Shown: piece by piece, positions 31,538-40,793 of the stretch
How the letters are laid out: the number at the start of each line of letters is the position of its first letter
Numbering within the stretch: position 1 is the first letter of the stretch
DNA from: Paenibacillus humicola
GTDB taxonomy: Bacteria > Bacillota > Bacilli > Paenibacillales > Paenibacillaceae
Direction: 5' to 3'
Assembly: GCF_028826105.1 (NCBI RefSeq)
Contig: NZ_JAQGPL010000001.1
Location: 85,001-149,000, forward strand
DNA length: 64,000 bases
The notes under the pieces: model-generated
Told to the model about the DNA's origin: nothing
The model's input: only the letters and a program-made list of their open reading frames with translations
Database searches by the model: none
Program-made: the position numbers and the translations under genes

Positions 31538-31804
31538 ATGGAGGATGGCTGGTGGCGGCGGCATCGGATTACGTATCGGAACGAAAATGGAATTTCAACA
31601 GGCGGTTTCCGGAAGCGGAGGCCAGCCGCCATAACAAGGAGGATGTTCAATCATGACGGAACGGGTTTTGACCGGAGACCGGGTGACCGGCAAGCTTCAC
31701 CTTGGCCATTACGCCGGCAGTTTGAAAAATCGCGTTGCGCTGCAGGAAAAATACGAGACGTTTATTCTGTTGGCGGACGTACAGGCGCTGACGACGCATT
31801 TTGA
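31538..31804 (+). CDS. Putative leader ORF with tandem Trp codons
   Basis: A strong AAAGGGGGTGA site precedes ATG 31538, which opens a frame MEDGWWRRHR with two adjacent TGG codons at 31550-31555. It continues past the trpS start and ends at 31804, inside trpS. It lies between the T-box terminator and trpS. By analogy with the B. subtilis rtpLP leader (T-box plus Trp-rich leader peptide) it could add translational control. The C-terminal part has no protein-like features, and it may be a chance frame. Confidence 0.4.
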   Translation: MEDGWWRRHRITYRNENGISTGGFRKRRPAAITRRMFNHDGTGFDRRPGDRQASPWPLRRQFEKSRCAAGKIRDVYSVGGRTGADDAF

Positions 31805-32672
31805 ACGGCCGGAGGTGATCCGCCGCCACTTGAGCGAGGTGGCGCTGGACTATTTAGCCGCAGGGATCGATCCGGAGCGGGCGACGATTTTCGTCCAGTC
31901 GATGGTTCCGGAGATCGCGGAATTGACGGTGTTCTATTCGATGTTCGTCACCGTCAACGTGCTGCGCCATAATCCAACGGTTAAAGCGGAGTCGAAACAG
32001 GGCGGCCTGGACGAGATGTATTACGGGTTCCTCGGCTATCCCGTCAGCCAGGCGGCGGATATCACGTTCTGCAAAGCGTCGATCGTCCCGGTCGGCGACG
32101 ATCAGCTGCCGCATCTCGAGCTGGCCCGGAAAATCGTCCGGCGCTTTAACGAGCTGTATAAGCCGGTGCTCGTCGAGCCGAAGCCGCTGATCAGCGACAT
32201 GCCGCGGCTCGTCGGCACGGACGGCAGCGCAAAGATGAGCAAAAGCCTGGGAAACGCGATCGCGCTCGATTCCAGTAAAGAAGAACTGGCGCTAACGATC
32301 CGAAAGGCGACGACGGACCCCGCGCGCGTCCGCCGAAGCGATCCCGGCCATCCGGAACGATGCCCGATTTATGCCTATCATCGCGCTTTTCACCCGGATG
32401 GCACCGCGGAAATCCGTGAAGGGTGCGAGAGCGCGGCGATCGGCTGCACGGCCTGTAAGGAGCGGCTCACGGCGATTTTGGAGCGGCTTCTGGAGCCGAT
32501 GCGGGAGCGCCGGTCCCGATACGCCGGCCGGCTCGCCGATGTCGACGACATTCTGATGGACGGGACGCGGCGCGCGCGAGAGATCGCGCGGGAAACGATG
32601 CGCGAGGTGCGGGAGGCGATGAGCCTGAATTATTTCGATGCCGGCCATTCCGCCCCTGCCGCGATGGAATGA
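31653..32672 (+). CDS. trpS: Tryptophanyl-tRNA synthetase
   Basis: A 339-residue class I synthetase starting at ATG 31653 behind AAGGAGG. The HIGH-type motif is GKLHLGHYAG near residue 12, the KMSKS motif is GSAKMSKSLGN near 194, and the tryptophan pocket region is MYYGFLGYPVSQAADI. The CESAAIGCTACKERL cysteine segment places it with the TrpRS subgroup that differs from B. subtilis TrpS. Controlled by the T-box immediately upstream. Confidence 0.97.
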   Translation: MTERVLTGDRVTGKLHLGHYAGSLKNRVALQEKYETFILLADVQALTTHFERPEVIRRHLSEVALDYLAAGIDPERATIFVQSMVPEIAELTVFYSMFVTVNVLRHNPTVKAESKQGGLDEMYYGFLGYPVSQAADITFCKASIVPVGDDQLPHLELARKIVRRFNELYKPVLVEPKPLISDMPRLVGTDGSAKMSKSLGNAIALDSSKEELALTIRKATTDPARVRRSDPGHPERCPIYAYHRAFHPDGTAEIREGCESAAIGCTACKERLTAILERLLEPMRERRSRYAGRLADVDDILMDGTRRAREIARETMREVREAMSLNYFDAGHSAPAAME

Positions 32673-32673
32673 C

Positions 32674-32709
32674 GCAAAGCCCCGGACCGCTTTCGGCCCG
32701 GGGCTTTAA
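32674..32709. terminator. Terminator between trpS and the ABC operon
   Basis: AAAGCCCCGG pairs with CCCGGGGCTTT; short T and A tracts on both sides suit convergent genes. Confidence 0.7.
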
Positions 32710-32722
32710 ATGCAGGATGAAT

Positions 32723-33583
32723 TTATTTCATGCCGGAAATCGAATAGTTCTCGATAATGTGCCTCTGGAAGAACACGAAAATAATAATGATCGGCACGAC
32801 CATAAATGCGGAGCCGGCCATCTGCAGGGCGTAGTTGCCGCTGTACTGCCCTTTGAGCAGCGAGAGGCCGACGGAGAGCGTGTATAGACCCTCGTCATTG
32901 GCGACGATCAGCGGCCACAGGAAGCTGTTCCAGCCGGCGATGAAGGTCAGGATCGCCTGCACCGCCAAAATCGGCTTCGAGATCGGGAGAATAATCTGCA
33001 GGAACACCCGCCATTCGCTGGCGCCGTCGAGCCGCGTGGCTTCCAGCAGCTCGTCCGGAATGGTGGACATGAACTGGCGGAACAGAAAAATGCCGAACGC
33101 GCCGACGAGACCGGGCAGCACGATGCCGGTCATCGTGTTCGTCAGGTGCATGTAGTTCAGGATCAGATAGACCGGGATCATCGTCACCTGACTGGGAATC
33201 ATCATCGTCGCCAGCACCATCAGGAACAGGTTGTCTTTGCCCTTAAACCGGTATTTGGCGAAGCCGAACCCCGCCATCGCATTCAGGAACAGCCCGGCGA
33301 AGGAGCAGAGGACGACGATCAGCGTGTTTCGCAAATAAACGGTGAAATTCATATTGGCGAACAGGTTGCGGATATTGTCCAGGGTGAACGTCTTCGGGAA
33401 CAGGGTCGGCGGAATTTGCATGACCTCGCCTTCGGTCTTGAACGCCGAGAAAATCATCCACACGAACGGCAGCACGACGAGCAGGCCCCCGATCGTCAGG
33501 ATGATGGCGACGACCCAGGTCAGCGTCGTTTCGCCGCCGCCCCTCTTCGCCTGCGCCGTGCGCAGCGTATTCGAACTCACCAC
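32723..33583 (-). CDS. Carbohydrate ABC transporter permease (MalG type)
   Basis: The second permease of a sugar importer, about 286 residues with six membrane helices. The EAA loop reads EATRLDGASEWRVFLQIILP and contacts the ATPase. The end NYSISGMK is typical of MalG-family permeases. Start is one of several GTG codons after GAGGTGATC (33589, 33583 or 33580); 33583 fits best. It lies 23 bp after the first permease. Confidence 0.95.
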   Translation of the reverse strand: MVSSNTLRTAQAKRGGGETTLTWVVAIILTIGGLLVVLPFVWMIFSAFKTEGEVMQIPPTLFPKTFTLDNIRNLFANMNFTVYLRNTLIVVLCSFAGLFLNAMAGFGFAKYRFKGKDNLFLMVLATMMIPSQVTMIPVYLILNYMHLTNTMTGIVLPGLVGAFGIFLFRQFMSTIPDELLEATRLDGASEWRVFLQIILPISKPILAVQAILTFIAGWNSFLWPLIVANDEGLYTLSVGLSLLKGQYSGNYALQMAGSAFMVVPIIIIFVFFQRHIIENYSISGMK

Positions 33584-33606
33584 GATCACCTCGTTTCAGG
33601 TCAGGA

Positions 33607-34494
33607 TCAAAAGTCGGTATCTTTGCGCTGCAGCCGGAATTGGACGAGCGTTACGACAATGATGGCGGCAAACAGCACGAACGAGCCTGCGGCGGCATAG
33701 CCGAAATGGCTCAGCTGGAAGCCGTTGCGATAGATGAACAGCGAGACCGAGGTCGTGCTGTCCAGCGGACCGCCGTTCGTCATGATGAACGGCTCCTCGA
33801 AAAACTGCAGCCAGCCGATCGTCGTCGTGATCGACACGAAGAAAATCGCGAACCGCAGCATCGGCAGCGTAATCCGGAACAGCTGCTGCCATCGGTTCGC
33901 GCCGTCCAGCTGGGCGGCTTCGTAGTACGATTTCGGGATGCCCTGGATCGCCGCGATAAAGATGATCATGTTGAGTCCGATACCTCGCCACAGCGCGAGA
34001 ATGATCAGCGAAATTTTGGCCATGACGGGGTCCGTCAGCCACGGAACGCCGGCCAGATGCAGCTTGCCGAGCAGGAAATTGAACAGGCCGATACTCGGGT
34101 TATACAGGTAGCCCCAAACAACCGCGACCGCTACGACGTTCGTCACGGAAGGCATATAATACAGGACGCGGAACACCTCGAACAGCCGGTTTTTGCCGAA
34201 ATTGATCAGCAGCGCGACGGCGAGCGAGACCGCGATGACGAGCGGAACGCCGATCACCACGTAAAACAGCGTGTTCAGGATCGATTTAACGAATATCGGG
34301 TCGGCGACGACGTCGATATAATTGCGAAAGCCGACGAAACGGATCGCCGAATAATCCGCGAGCCCCGTCAGGTCCATATTGGTAAAGCTGATCACGAGCG
34401 CAATTGCGATCGGAACGAGCGAAAAAACGGCGAGCAGCAAAAGCGTCGGCCCGATAAAAAAGTAGGCGGCTTTGCTGTTGGTCGCGCCTTTCAT
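33607..34494 (-). CDS. Carbohydrate ABC transporter permease (MalF type)
   Basis: The first permease, 295 residues with six membrane helices; the EAA loop is EAAQLDGANRWQQLFRITLP. The ATG at 34494 follows GGGAGGTGAC. It is the middle gene of the binding protein - permease - permease operon. No ATPase gene is in the operon, so a shared MsmX-type ATPase elsewhere in the genome probably energises it. Confidence 0.95.
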   Translation of the reverse strand: MKGATNSKAAYFFIGPTLLLLAVFSLVPIAIALVISFTNMDLTGLADYSAIRFVGFRNYIDVVADPIFVKSILNTLFYVVIGVPLVIAVSLAVALLINFGKNRLFEVFRVLYYMPSVTNVVAVAVVWGYLYNPSIGLFNFLLGKLHLAGVPWLTDPVMAKISLIILALWRGIGLNMIIFIAAIQGIPKSYYEAAQLDGANRWQQLFRITLPMLRFAIFFVSITTTIGWLQFFEEPFIMTNGGPLDSTTSVSLFIYRNGFQLSHFGYAAAGSFVLFAAIIVVTLVQFRLQRKDTDF

Positions 34495-34575
34495 GAATCT
34501 GTCACCTCCCGCCAAAGGTAAACGGGAGACCGCCCGGCAGCCTGCTGCCGGGCGGCCGTCCCGCGGCCTACAACG

Positions 34576-35874
34576 TTATTTGCTGAGCGTTTCTTCCGCT
34601 TTCTTGTTGAAATCGTCTAGCGCTTTCTGCACGTCCTCGCCGCCGCGGTAAATTTTCTCGAAGGTGCTGAGATAGCTCTGCGCGATTTCCTCCCACTGCT
34701 TGATGAGCGGCATCGGCTCGGCGTCGTTCATTTGCTGGCCGAAGACGCTGAGGTACGGGTTGCTCTTCAGGGCCGGGTCGTCCCACGCGGCTTTGGCGGC
34801 CGGCATGGCGTCGGCCAGCTTCATCCATTCGATTTGCATGTCCGGCTTGCTCATGAAATCGATAAATTTCAGCGCGGCGTCCTTCTGCTCCGTGTATTGG
34901 AAGACCGACCAGTTGGAGCCGCCCAGGTTGGAGATGTTGTTCTCTTTCTTCGGCAGCACCGCGGTCGCCCATTTGCCGTTCAGCTCGGGCGCCTGCTCGG
35001 TAATCGGCTTGACCATCCACGGGCCGGAGATGAACATCGGGATGATGGCGTCGCCTTTAAACGCCTGTACCGGGTCGAGTCCCAGATCCTCTTTCGGAGC
35101 CGAACCGTTCTGGTAGAACGAATTCAAGTATTTGACCGCTTCGACGAACTTCGGATCGTTGAACTGCGGCTTGCCCTGATCGTCCAGCAGCTTCGCGCCG
35201 TTCTGACGGGCGAACATGAAGGACAGCGTCTGCTCCTTCGCGTCGATGCTGATGCCGTATTTGCCTTTGCCGCGCTTCGCCAGCTTCTGCGCCGCGTCAC
35301 TCAGCTCGTCCCACGTTTTCGGCGCTTCCTTGTAGCCGACGGATGCCAGCAGGTCGGTGCGGTAATACAGGACGCGCGTATCGATGTACCACGGGACGCC
35401 GAGAATTTTACCGTCAAGCTTCGTCGTTTCGAGAGAACCGGGGAAGAAGTTGTCGTCCTTCAGGTCCGGATACTGATCGATATAAGGGGTCAAATCCATC
35501 AGCGCGCCTGCCGCGCCGAATTCCGGCATCCAGGTCGTGCCCATCTGCAAGACGTCGGGTCCCTTCTTGGAAGCGACCGCCGTCAGCAGTTTATCGTGGG
35601 CGCTGCTCCACGGAATCGCCTGAATTTTCACGTCGATATTGGGATTCTGCTCTTCGAACTTTTTCGCCATGGCAGGAAGCGATTTCGCCTCGTCGCCCAT
35701 GCCCCAAACGTTCAGCGTGACCTTCTTGCCGCCGCCGTTTGCGTTTCCTCCTCCGGCAGCTTCGCCGCCGCCGTTCCCGCCGTTCGACGACGATGCGCCG
35801 CAGCCCGCGAGCATTCCCGCAAGCAGCATGGAGCCGGCCAGCCCTGCCGCCATGGTCTTTCTTTTTCCAAACAT
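34576..35874 (-). CDS. Extracellular sugar-binding lipoprotein
   Basis: A 432-residue family 1 solute-binding protein. The signal peptide ends in lipobox LAGC (Cys near residue 26), followed by a flexible Gly/Asn/Ser linker. Further family features are KFEEQNPNIDVKIQAIPW, DVLQMGTTWMPEF and VPWYIDTRVLYYR. It is first in the operon, directly behind a LacI-type operator. Linkage to a GH94-type phosphorylase suggests it binds beta-gluco-oligosaccharides; that is inference. Confidence 0.95.
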   Translation of the reverse strand: MFGKRKTMAAGLAGSMLLAGMLAGCGASSSNGGNGGGEAAGGGNANGGGKKVTLNVWGMGDEAKSLPAMAKKFEEQNPNIDVKIQAIPWSSAHDKLLTAVASKKGPDVLQMGTTWMPEFGAAGALMDLTPYIDQYPDLKDDNFFPGSLETTKLDGKILGVPWYIDTRVLYYRTDLLASVGYKEAPKTWDELSDAAQKLAKRGKGKYGISIDAKEQTLSFMFARQNGAKLLDDQGKPQFNDPKFVEAVKYLNSFYQNGSAPKEDLGLDPVQAFKGDAIIPMFISGPWMVKPITEQAPELNGKWATAVLPKKENNISNLGGSNWSVFQYTEQKDAALKFIDFMSKPDMQIEWMKLADAMPAAKAAWDDPALKSNPYLSVFGQQMNDAEPMPLIKQWEEIAQSYLSTFEKIYRGGEDVQKALDDFNKKAEETLSK

Positions 35875-35939
35875 ACCTTTTTCCTCCCCGTTTTTGCTTA
35901 TCATTTGAGAAAAATGCCGATTTATGCGAAGCCACATCG

Positions 35940-35987
35940 TCGAAACGTTTCGAAAGCCATTATAAAATAAACTGAAATCGTATTCAA
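35940..35987 (-). promoter_or_regulatory. Promoter and operator O1 of the sugar ABC operon
   Basis: On the minus strand TTGAAT (35987-35982) and TATAAT (35964-35959) have a 17-bp spacer. The perfect palindrome TCGAAACGTTTCGA (35940-35953) covers the expected transcription start, so a bound repressor would block initiation. Confidence 0.88.
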
Positions 35988-36004
35988 CACCTTTTTTTAT
36001 GTCA

Positions 36005-36085
36005 ATCGAAACGTTTCGATTTTCATTGACGTACGCTTTTAACTTATATTACAATCAATTCGACCCAAAATTGAAACGTTTCGAA
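36005..36085 (+). promoter_or_regulatory. Promoter and operators O2 and O3 of the phosphorylase gene
   Basis: TTGACG (36026-36031) and TACAAT (36050-36055) have an 18-bp spacer. O2, ATCGAAACGTTTCGAT (36005-36020), lies just before the -35. O3, TTGAAACGTTTCGAA (36071-36085), lies just after the start point and differs from O1 at one position. The flanking sites would allow repression with DNA looping across the divergent region. Confidence 0.85.
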
Positions 36086-36173
36086 CCAAATAATGCCTTT
36101 AAAAAAAATGCGAAAAAAGCCAATCCCTTTTTGCGTTCCATTGAATCCAATCAGACAAGAAGGTGACATCTGC

Positions 36174-39100
36174 ATGATAGAGAAAACCGGTTCGACTTTG
36201 CAGCTGGGCGAAGGAGCACTGCGGTTCGCCTTCTTGAACAGCGGCGATCTGTACGCCGTTACCTGCGGGGAGACGCTGATCAATCAGCTGCTCGGCAACC
36301 CTGTCGACGGGTCGCTGAACAATATTTATCTTCGGCGGTTTCTGCCATCCGGCATCGAAGCCGTGCCGCTGCTCGGCGTCCGCTCGGCCAGCCGCCTGTC
36401 GCATTCGGAGACGTCGCTCGCCTGGGAGGGCGAGGTTTGGGGAATCCGCTACCGGGTGACGCTGCGCCTTGCGGGCGGCGGCATCTGGTTTTGGGATGTC
36501 CGGCTGCACGGGCGCGAAGCCGAGGTGGACCTGATTTACGGCCAGGATATCGGCATTGCGGACAAGGGCGCGGTGCGTTCCAACGAAGCTTACCTGTCGC
36601 AATATATCGGCCATACCGTCTTTGAAGACGAGAACCGCGGTTATGTCGTCTGCTCCCGTCAAAATCAGCCGCAGCAGGGCGGCAAATTCCCTTATTTGCA
36701 GCAGGGCGCGCTGACCGGCGCCGCGGGATACTCGACGGACGGCTTTCAGTTTTTCGGACTTTCTTATAAAGAGACGAATACGCCGGAGCGGCTGACGAGC
36801 GAGAAGCTGGCAAACGGCGTTTACCAATACGAGTTTGCCTACACCGCGCTGCAGAGCGGGCGAATTCGTCTGGACGGGGAAGCCCGGGCCGTATTCTACG
36901 GGCTGTATAAGGAAAACCATCCTTCAGCCGTTACGGAGCTGGAGTTTGCGGAAGAGCTGGCCGAGGCGCGGAAACGGGCGGAAGCCCGGCAGCCGGGCGA
37001 AGAGCGGACGGTCCGAAGGACGGTGCTGACGAGCTCTGCCGGCAGGCCGCTGCAAACGCTGGATATGACGCCCGAGGAGATCGAGCGCCTGTATCCGGTT
37101 CGTCTGCAGGAGGAACGGGAAGGGGAGACGTTGCTTTCCTTCTTCACGCCCGCTCACGAGCATGTCGTGCTGAAACGCAAGGAGCTGCTGGTCGAGCGCC
37201 CGCACGGGCATATTTTGATGACCGGCCGCAACGACCGGATGAACGAGCATGTGCTGACGACGACGGCGTACATGTACGGTATTTTCAATTCCCAGCTGGT
37301 CGTCGGCAATACGTCGTTCAATAAAATGCTGTCGAACGCCCGCAGCGCCCTGAATGCGATGAAGACGTCCGGACAGCGCATTTACGTTGAAACGGACGAA
37401 GGCTTCCGGCTGCTGGCGATGCCCTCGTTGTTCGAGATGGGATTCAATTATGCGAAATGGGTGTACAAAATGCCGGGCGATACGATCACCGTCCTGGTCT
37501 TCACGGCGGTCGACACGCCGGAGGTTCATCTGCGCGTCGCTTCGGAAACCGGCAGGGCGCGCCGTTATCTCGTCACTAACCAGGTGACGATGGGGAACAA
37601 CGAATACGACGCGCCGTTTCATATAGAGCGGGAGGGCGGCACACTCACGTTCCGGGCGGACGGCAGCTCGCTCAGCGCCTCGTACTATCCGGATTTGCGC
37701 TACCGGATGCGCATCGAAGGCGCCGAGCTGAACGTCGGCGGCGAGTCGATGCTCGCGGAAGGCGCGGAGCCGGGCGAAGCGTCGCTGGTCGTGCTCGAGC
37801 TCGGGGCGAGCGCTTCCTGGAGTCTGACCGTCCAGGGCCTGCTGTACGGGCAGGAGCTGCCTTTCGAGAACCTCAAGCCGGAGGAGGAAATCGAACGGTA
37901 CCGGCACTATTTTCAGACCGTCATGAACGGCTTCCGGCTCTCGCTTCCCCCCGGGGAGGGAGGGGAAGACGGCGGCCGTCTGAATCAGGTTAACGCGCTC
38001 GCCTGGTGGTATACCCACAACATGCTTGTCCATTTCTCCGTGCCGCACGGACTCGAGCAGTACGGCGGGGCGGCCTGGGGGACGCGCGACGTCTGCCAGG
38101 GGCCTGCCGAATATTTTATGGCGACCCGGAAATACGAGACGGTGCGCGAAGTGCTGCTGACCGTATACGCCCATCAGTTTGAGGACACCGGGAATTGGCC
38201 GCAGTGGTTCATGTTCGACCGGTACTCCAACATTCAGCAGGAGGAGAGCCACGGGGACATTATCGTCTGGCCGCTTAAGGCGCTGGGCGATTACCTGTAC
38301 GCGACGAAGGATTTTGGCGTTTTGCGGGAGCCGGTGCCGTATATGGATCGGCACAAGGGCGAGTTTACCCCGGCGCGGCCGGCACTGCTGGAGCACGTGC
38401 GCAAACAGCTCGCGGCGATCAAGGCCAATTTCGTGCAAGGCACCTTTCTGTCGGCATACGGTGACGGCGACTGGGACGATACGCTGCAGCCGGCGAACGC
38501 GCAGATGAAGCAGTTTATGGTGAGCAGCTGGACGGTCGCCTTGACGTTCCAGACGTTCAAACGGCTGGCAGGGGCGCTCGGGGAGCACGACGCCGCGATG
38601 GCGGGAGAGCTGCGGCGGATGGCATCCGGCATCGAGGCGGATTTCGGCCGGTATATGCTGGAGACGGAGATCATTCCGGGATTCCTGTATATGGAAGAAC
38701 CCGGGAAGGCGGAGCCGATGCTTCATCCGCACGATACGAAGACGGGCATCCGCTACCGGCTGCTGCCGATGACGCGCAGCATGATCGGCGAGCTGCTGAC
38801 GAAGGAGCAGGCGGATGCGCATTACCGGCTGATCAAGGAGCAGCTGTTTTTCCCGGACGGCGTCCGGCTTATGAATCGTCCGGCGAATTACGCCGGCGGC
38901 GTCAGCACGCATTTCAAGCGTGCGGAGCAGGCGGCCAATTTCGGCCGGGAAATCGGGCTGCAGTACGTGCACGCCCATATCCGCTTCGTCGAAGCGATGG
39001 CCAAGCTGGGTCATGCGGAGGAGGCGTGGCAGGCGCTGCAGGTCATTAATCCGGTCGGGCTGCGGGATGTCGTGCCGAATGCCGAGCTGCGGCAGAGCAA

Positions 39101-39536
39101 CGCGTATTTCAGCAGCTCGGACGGCAAATTCAGCGACCGTTACGAAGCGCAGAAGCGGTTCGGGGAGCTGAAAACGGGCGGCGTGCCGGTCAAGGGCGGC
39201 TGGCGGGTCTATTCCAGCGGCCCCGGCATTTACATGAACCAGCTGATCTCGAACTGTCTCGGGATTCGTCAGGAAGGCGGCGACCTGGTCATCGACCCGG
39301 TGCTGCCGGCCCGCTTAAACGGCCTGCGCTTCGAGTTCCGGGTGATGGACCGTCCGGTCGAATTCGTCTATCATCTGAGCGGCCGGAACGTTGACCGCCG
39401 CGTTACGGTGAACGGAGAGGAGCTTCCGGCCGAGGACGCGCCGAACCGTTACCGTACCGGCGGTCTCCGGATCGCCAAAGACCGGCTGGAGGCGGCACTC
39501 GGCCATGGACGCAGCACGATCGAGATCTACATGTAA
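36174..39536 (+). CDS. Glycoside hydrolase family 94-type phosphorylase, probable 1,2-beta-oligoglucan phosphorylase
   Basis: A large cytoplasmic protein of 1120 residues starting at ATG 36174 behind AAGAAGGTGAC. An N-terminal beta-sandwich region opens with ALRFAFLNSGDLYAV and DGSLNNIYLRRF. The (alpha/alpha)6 barrel includes GAAWGTRDVCQGPAEYFMAT and the GDGDWDDTLQPAN segment, which in GH94 enzymes bears the catalytic Asp. The C-terminal beta domain ends GRSTIEIYM. Length and motifs fit the sophorooligosaccharide phosphorylases found next to sugar ABC transporters and LacI regulators in Listeria and Paenibacillus. Cellobiose or laminaribiose phosphorylase is less likely because those are about 800-900 residues. 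Donor linkage specificity cannot be read from sequence alone. Confidence 0.82.
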   Translation: MIEKTGSTLQLGEGALRFAFLNSGDLYAVTCGETLINQLLGNPVDGSLNNIYLRRFLPSGIEAVPLLGVRSASRLSHSETSLAWEGEVWGIRYRVTLRLAGGGIWFWDVRLHGREAEVDLIYGQDIGIADKGAVRSNEAYLSQYIGHTVFEDENRGYVVCSRQNQPQQGGKFPYLQQGALTGAAGYSTDGFQFFGLSYKETNTPERLTSEKLANGVYQYEFAYTALQSGRIRLDGEARAVFYGLYKENHPSAVTELEFAEELAEARKRAEARQPGEERTVRRTVLTSSAGRPLQTLDMTPEEIERLYPVRLQEEREGETLLSFFTPAHEHVVLKRKELLVERPHGHILMTGRNDRMNEHVLTTTAYMYGIFNSQLVVGNTSFNKMLSNARSALNAMKTSGQRIYVETDEGFRLLAMPSLFEMGFNYAKWVYKMPGDTITVLVFTAVDTPEVHLRVASETGRARRYLVTNQVTMGNNEYDAPFHIEREGGTLTFRADGSSLSASYYPDLRYRMRIEGAELNVGGESMLAEGAEPGEASLVVLELGASASWSLTVQGLLYGQELPFENLKPEEEIERYRHYFQTVMNGFRLSLPPGEGGEDGGRLNQVNALAWWYTHNMLVHFSVPHGLEQYGGAAWGTRDVCQGPAEYFMATRKYETVREVLLTVYAHQFEDTGNWPQWFMFDRYSNIQQEESHGDIIVWPLKALGDYLYATKDFGVLREPVPYMDRHKGEFTPARPALLEHVRKQLAAIKANFVQGTFLSAYGDGDWDDTLQPANAQMKQFMVSSWTVALTFQTFKRLAGALGEHDAAMAGELRRMASGIEADFGRYMLETEIIPGFLYMEEPGKAEPMLHPHDTKTGIRYRLLPMTRSMIGELLTKEQADAHYRLIKEQLFFPDGVRLMNRPANYAGGVSTHFKRAEQAANFGREIGLQYVHAHIRFVEAMAKLGHAEEAWQALQVINPVGLRDVVPNAELRQSNAYFSSSDGKFSDRYEAQKRFGELKTGGVPVKGGWRVYSSGPGIYMNQLISNCLGIRQEGGDLVIDPVLPARLNGLRFEFRVMDRPVEFVYHLSGRNVDRRVTVNGEELPAEDAPNRYRTGGLRIAKDRLEAALGHGRSTIEIYM

Positions 39537-39634
39537 TGGAGGTCTTGACCGGGCCGGCATTTTCGTATACGGCCGTTCACTTATGATATAGTAATAGGAA
39601 ATTATGTTAAAGCGGAAAGGCAGGATCGAATGCC

Positions 39635-40603
39635 GTGGTCAGTATAAAAGATATTGCGAAACAAGCGGGCGTTGCCATCTCGACGGTCTCTTACGCGCTC
39701 AACGGAAGCCCGAAAGTAACCGAAGAAACCGCAGCTAAAATACTGGCCGTCGCCAAGGAATTAAATTACGTTCCGAACGCGAACGCACGGCATTTGAAGA
39801 AGCGGGAGACGAAAATTATCGGGGCGTTCCTGACCGATTTCAGCGGGTCGTTCTACGGCGACCTGCTTCAGGGGATGAAGGAGGGCGTCAACCGGAGCGG
39901 CTACGACCTGGTTATCTGCAGCGGCCAGCAGGCTCATCGGCTGCTGCCGCAGCGGTTCATCGACGGGGCGATCGTGCTCGACGAGACTTTTTCCAGCGAA
40001 GAGCTGCTAAAGTATGCCGATCTCGGCCATAAACTGGTCGTCCTCGACCGGGAGCTCAGCCATCCGAACATCAATCAGGTGCTGCTCGACAACAAGGCCG
40101 GCGCGACGCTGGCAGCGGAGTATTTGATCGAGATGGGTCACCGTAAGCTGTATGTAGTGACCGGGCCGAAGGGCTCGTTCGATTCCCGGCAGCGGATGCA
40201 GGCCGTCAAGCAGACGATTGACCGCACGCCGGGCATCGAATATATCGAGATTGAGGGCGATTTCAACAAATCGGCCGGAGCGCTTGCCGGCCTGCAGATC
40301 GTCAAGGAATATACGGGTCCGGCCGCCGTCTTCTGCCTGAATGACGAGATGGCGATCGGGATGTACGACTATTTGTCCACCACGAAAATCAGGGTCGGCA
40401 AAGACATTCATATTATCGGCTTCGACAACATCGAGGTGTCCCACTACACGCAGCCGCGGCTGGCGACGATCGACTATTCCAAGCGAAAATGGGGCGTGCT
40501 CGCTTCCGAGCAGCTGCTTAAGCTGATTCGCGGAGATGAAGTCGAACATGAGCGGATTTACGTCTCGCTTGTTCGAGGCGAGTCGGTTGGGCCGACGGGC
40601 TGA
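39635..40603 (+). CDS. LacI-family transcriptional repressor
   Basis: A 322-residue repressor. The N-terminal helix-turn-helix and hinge read ISTVSYALNGSPKVTEETAA and YVPNANARHLKKR; the ligand-binding domain follows with DGAIVLDE, HPNINQVLLDN, CLNDEMAIGMYDYL and IIGFDNIEVS. The GTG start at 39635 follows AAAGGCAGG. It is the obvious candidate to bind the three TCGAAACGTTTCGA operators 3.5 kb upstream. No such operator is seen before its own gene. Confidence 0.94.
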   Translation: MVSIKDIAKQAGVAISTVSYALNGSPKVTEETAAKILAVAKELNYVPNANARHLKKRETKIIGAFLTDFSGSFYGDLLQGMKEGVNRSGYDLVICSGQQAHRLLPQRFIDGAIVLDETFSSEELLKYADLGHKLVVLDRELSHPNINQVLLDNKAGATLAAEYLIEMGHRKLYVVTGPKGSFDSRQRMQAVKQTIDRTPGIEYIEIEGDFNKSAGALAGLQIVKEYTGPAAVFCLNDEMAIGMYDYLSTTKIRVGKDIHIIGFDNIEVSHYTQPRLATIDYSKRKWGVLASEQLLKLIRGDEVEHERIYVSLVRGESVGPTG

Positions 40604-40658
40604 ACGTTTACGCCGCTTTGCGCAGGCAGGGACTGCCCCTGGCGCATCGGCAGCCGGA

Positions 40659-40698
40659 AAGCCGGCATCTCCTTTCGAAGGGGGATGCCGGTTTTTTT
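40659..40698 (+). terminator. Terminator after the lacI-type gene
   Basis: GCCGGCATC pairs with GATGCCGGT with a TCCTTTCGAAGGGG loop; T7 follows. Confidence 0.88.
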
Positions 40699-40793
40699 GA
40701 TTTTCGGGCCGAAGGGGCGGTTTTTGGACTTTCTTTCCCAAGCCGATGGGCAGCAGCTTGCTTCGCATTCGCCGCCAAAGAAAGAGGAAGCCT

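Noticed and set aside
35940..36085. Catabolite-responsive elements (CcpA sites)
   Set aside because: The palindromes TCGAAACGTTTCGA do not fit the cre consensus ending in CA and are better explained as operators of the local LacI-family regulator.
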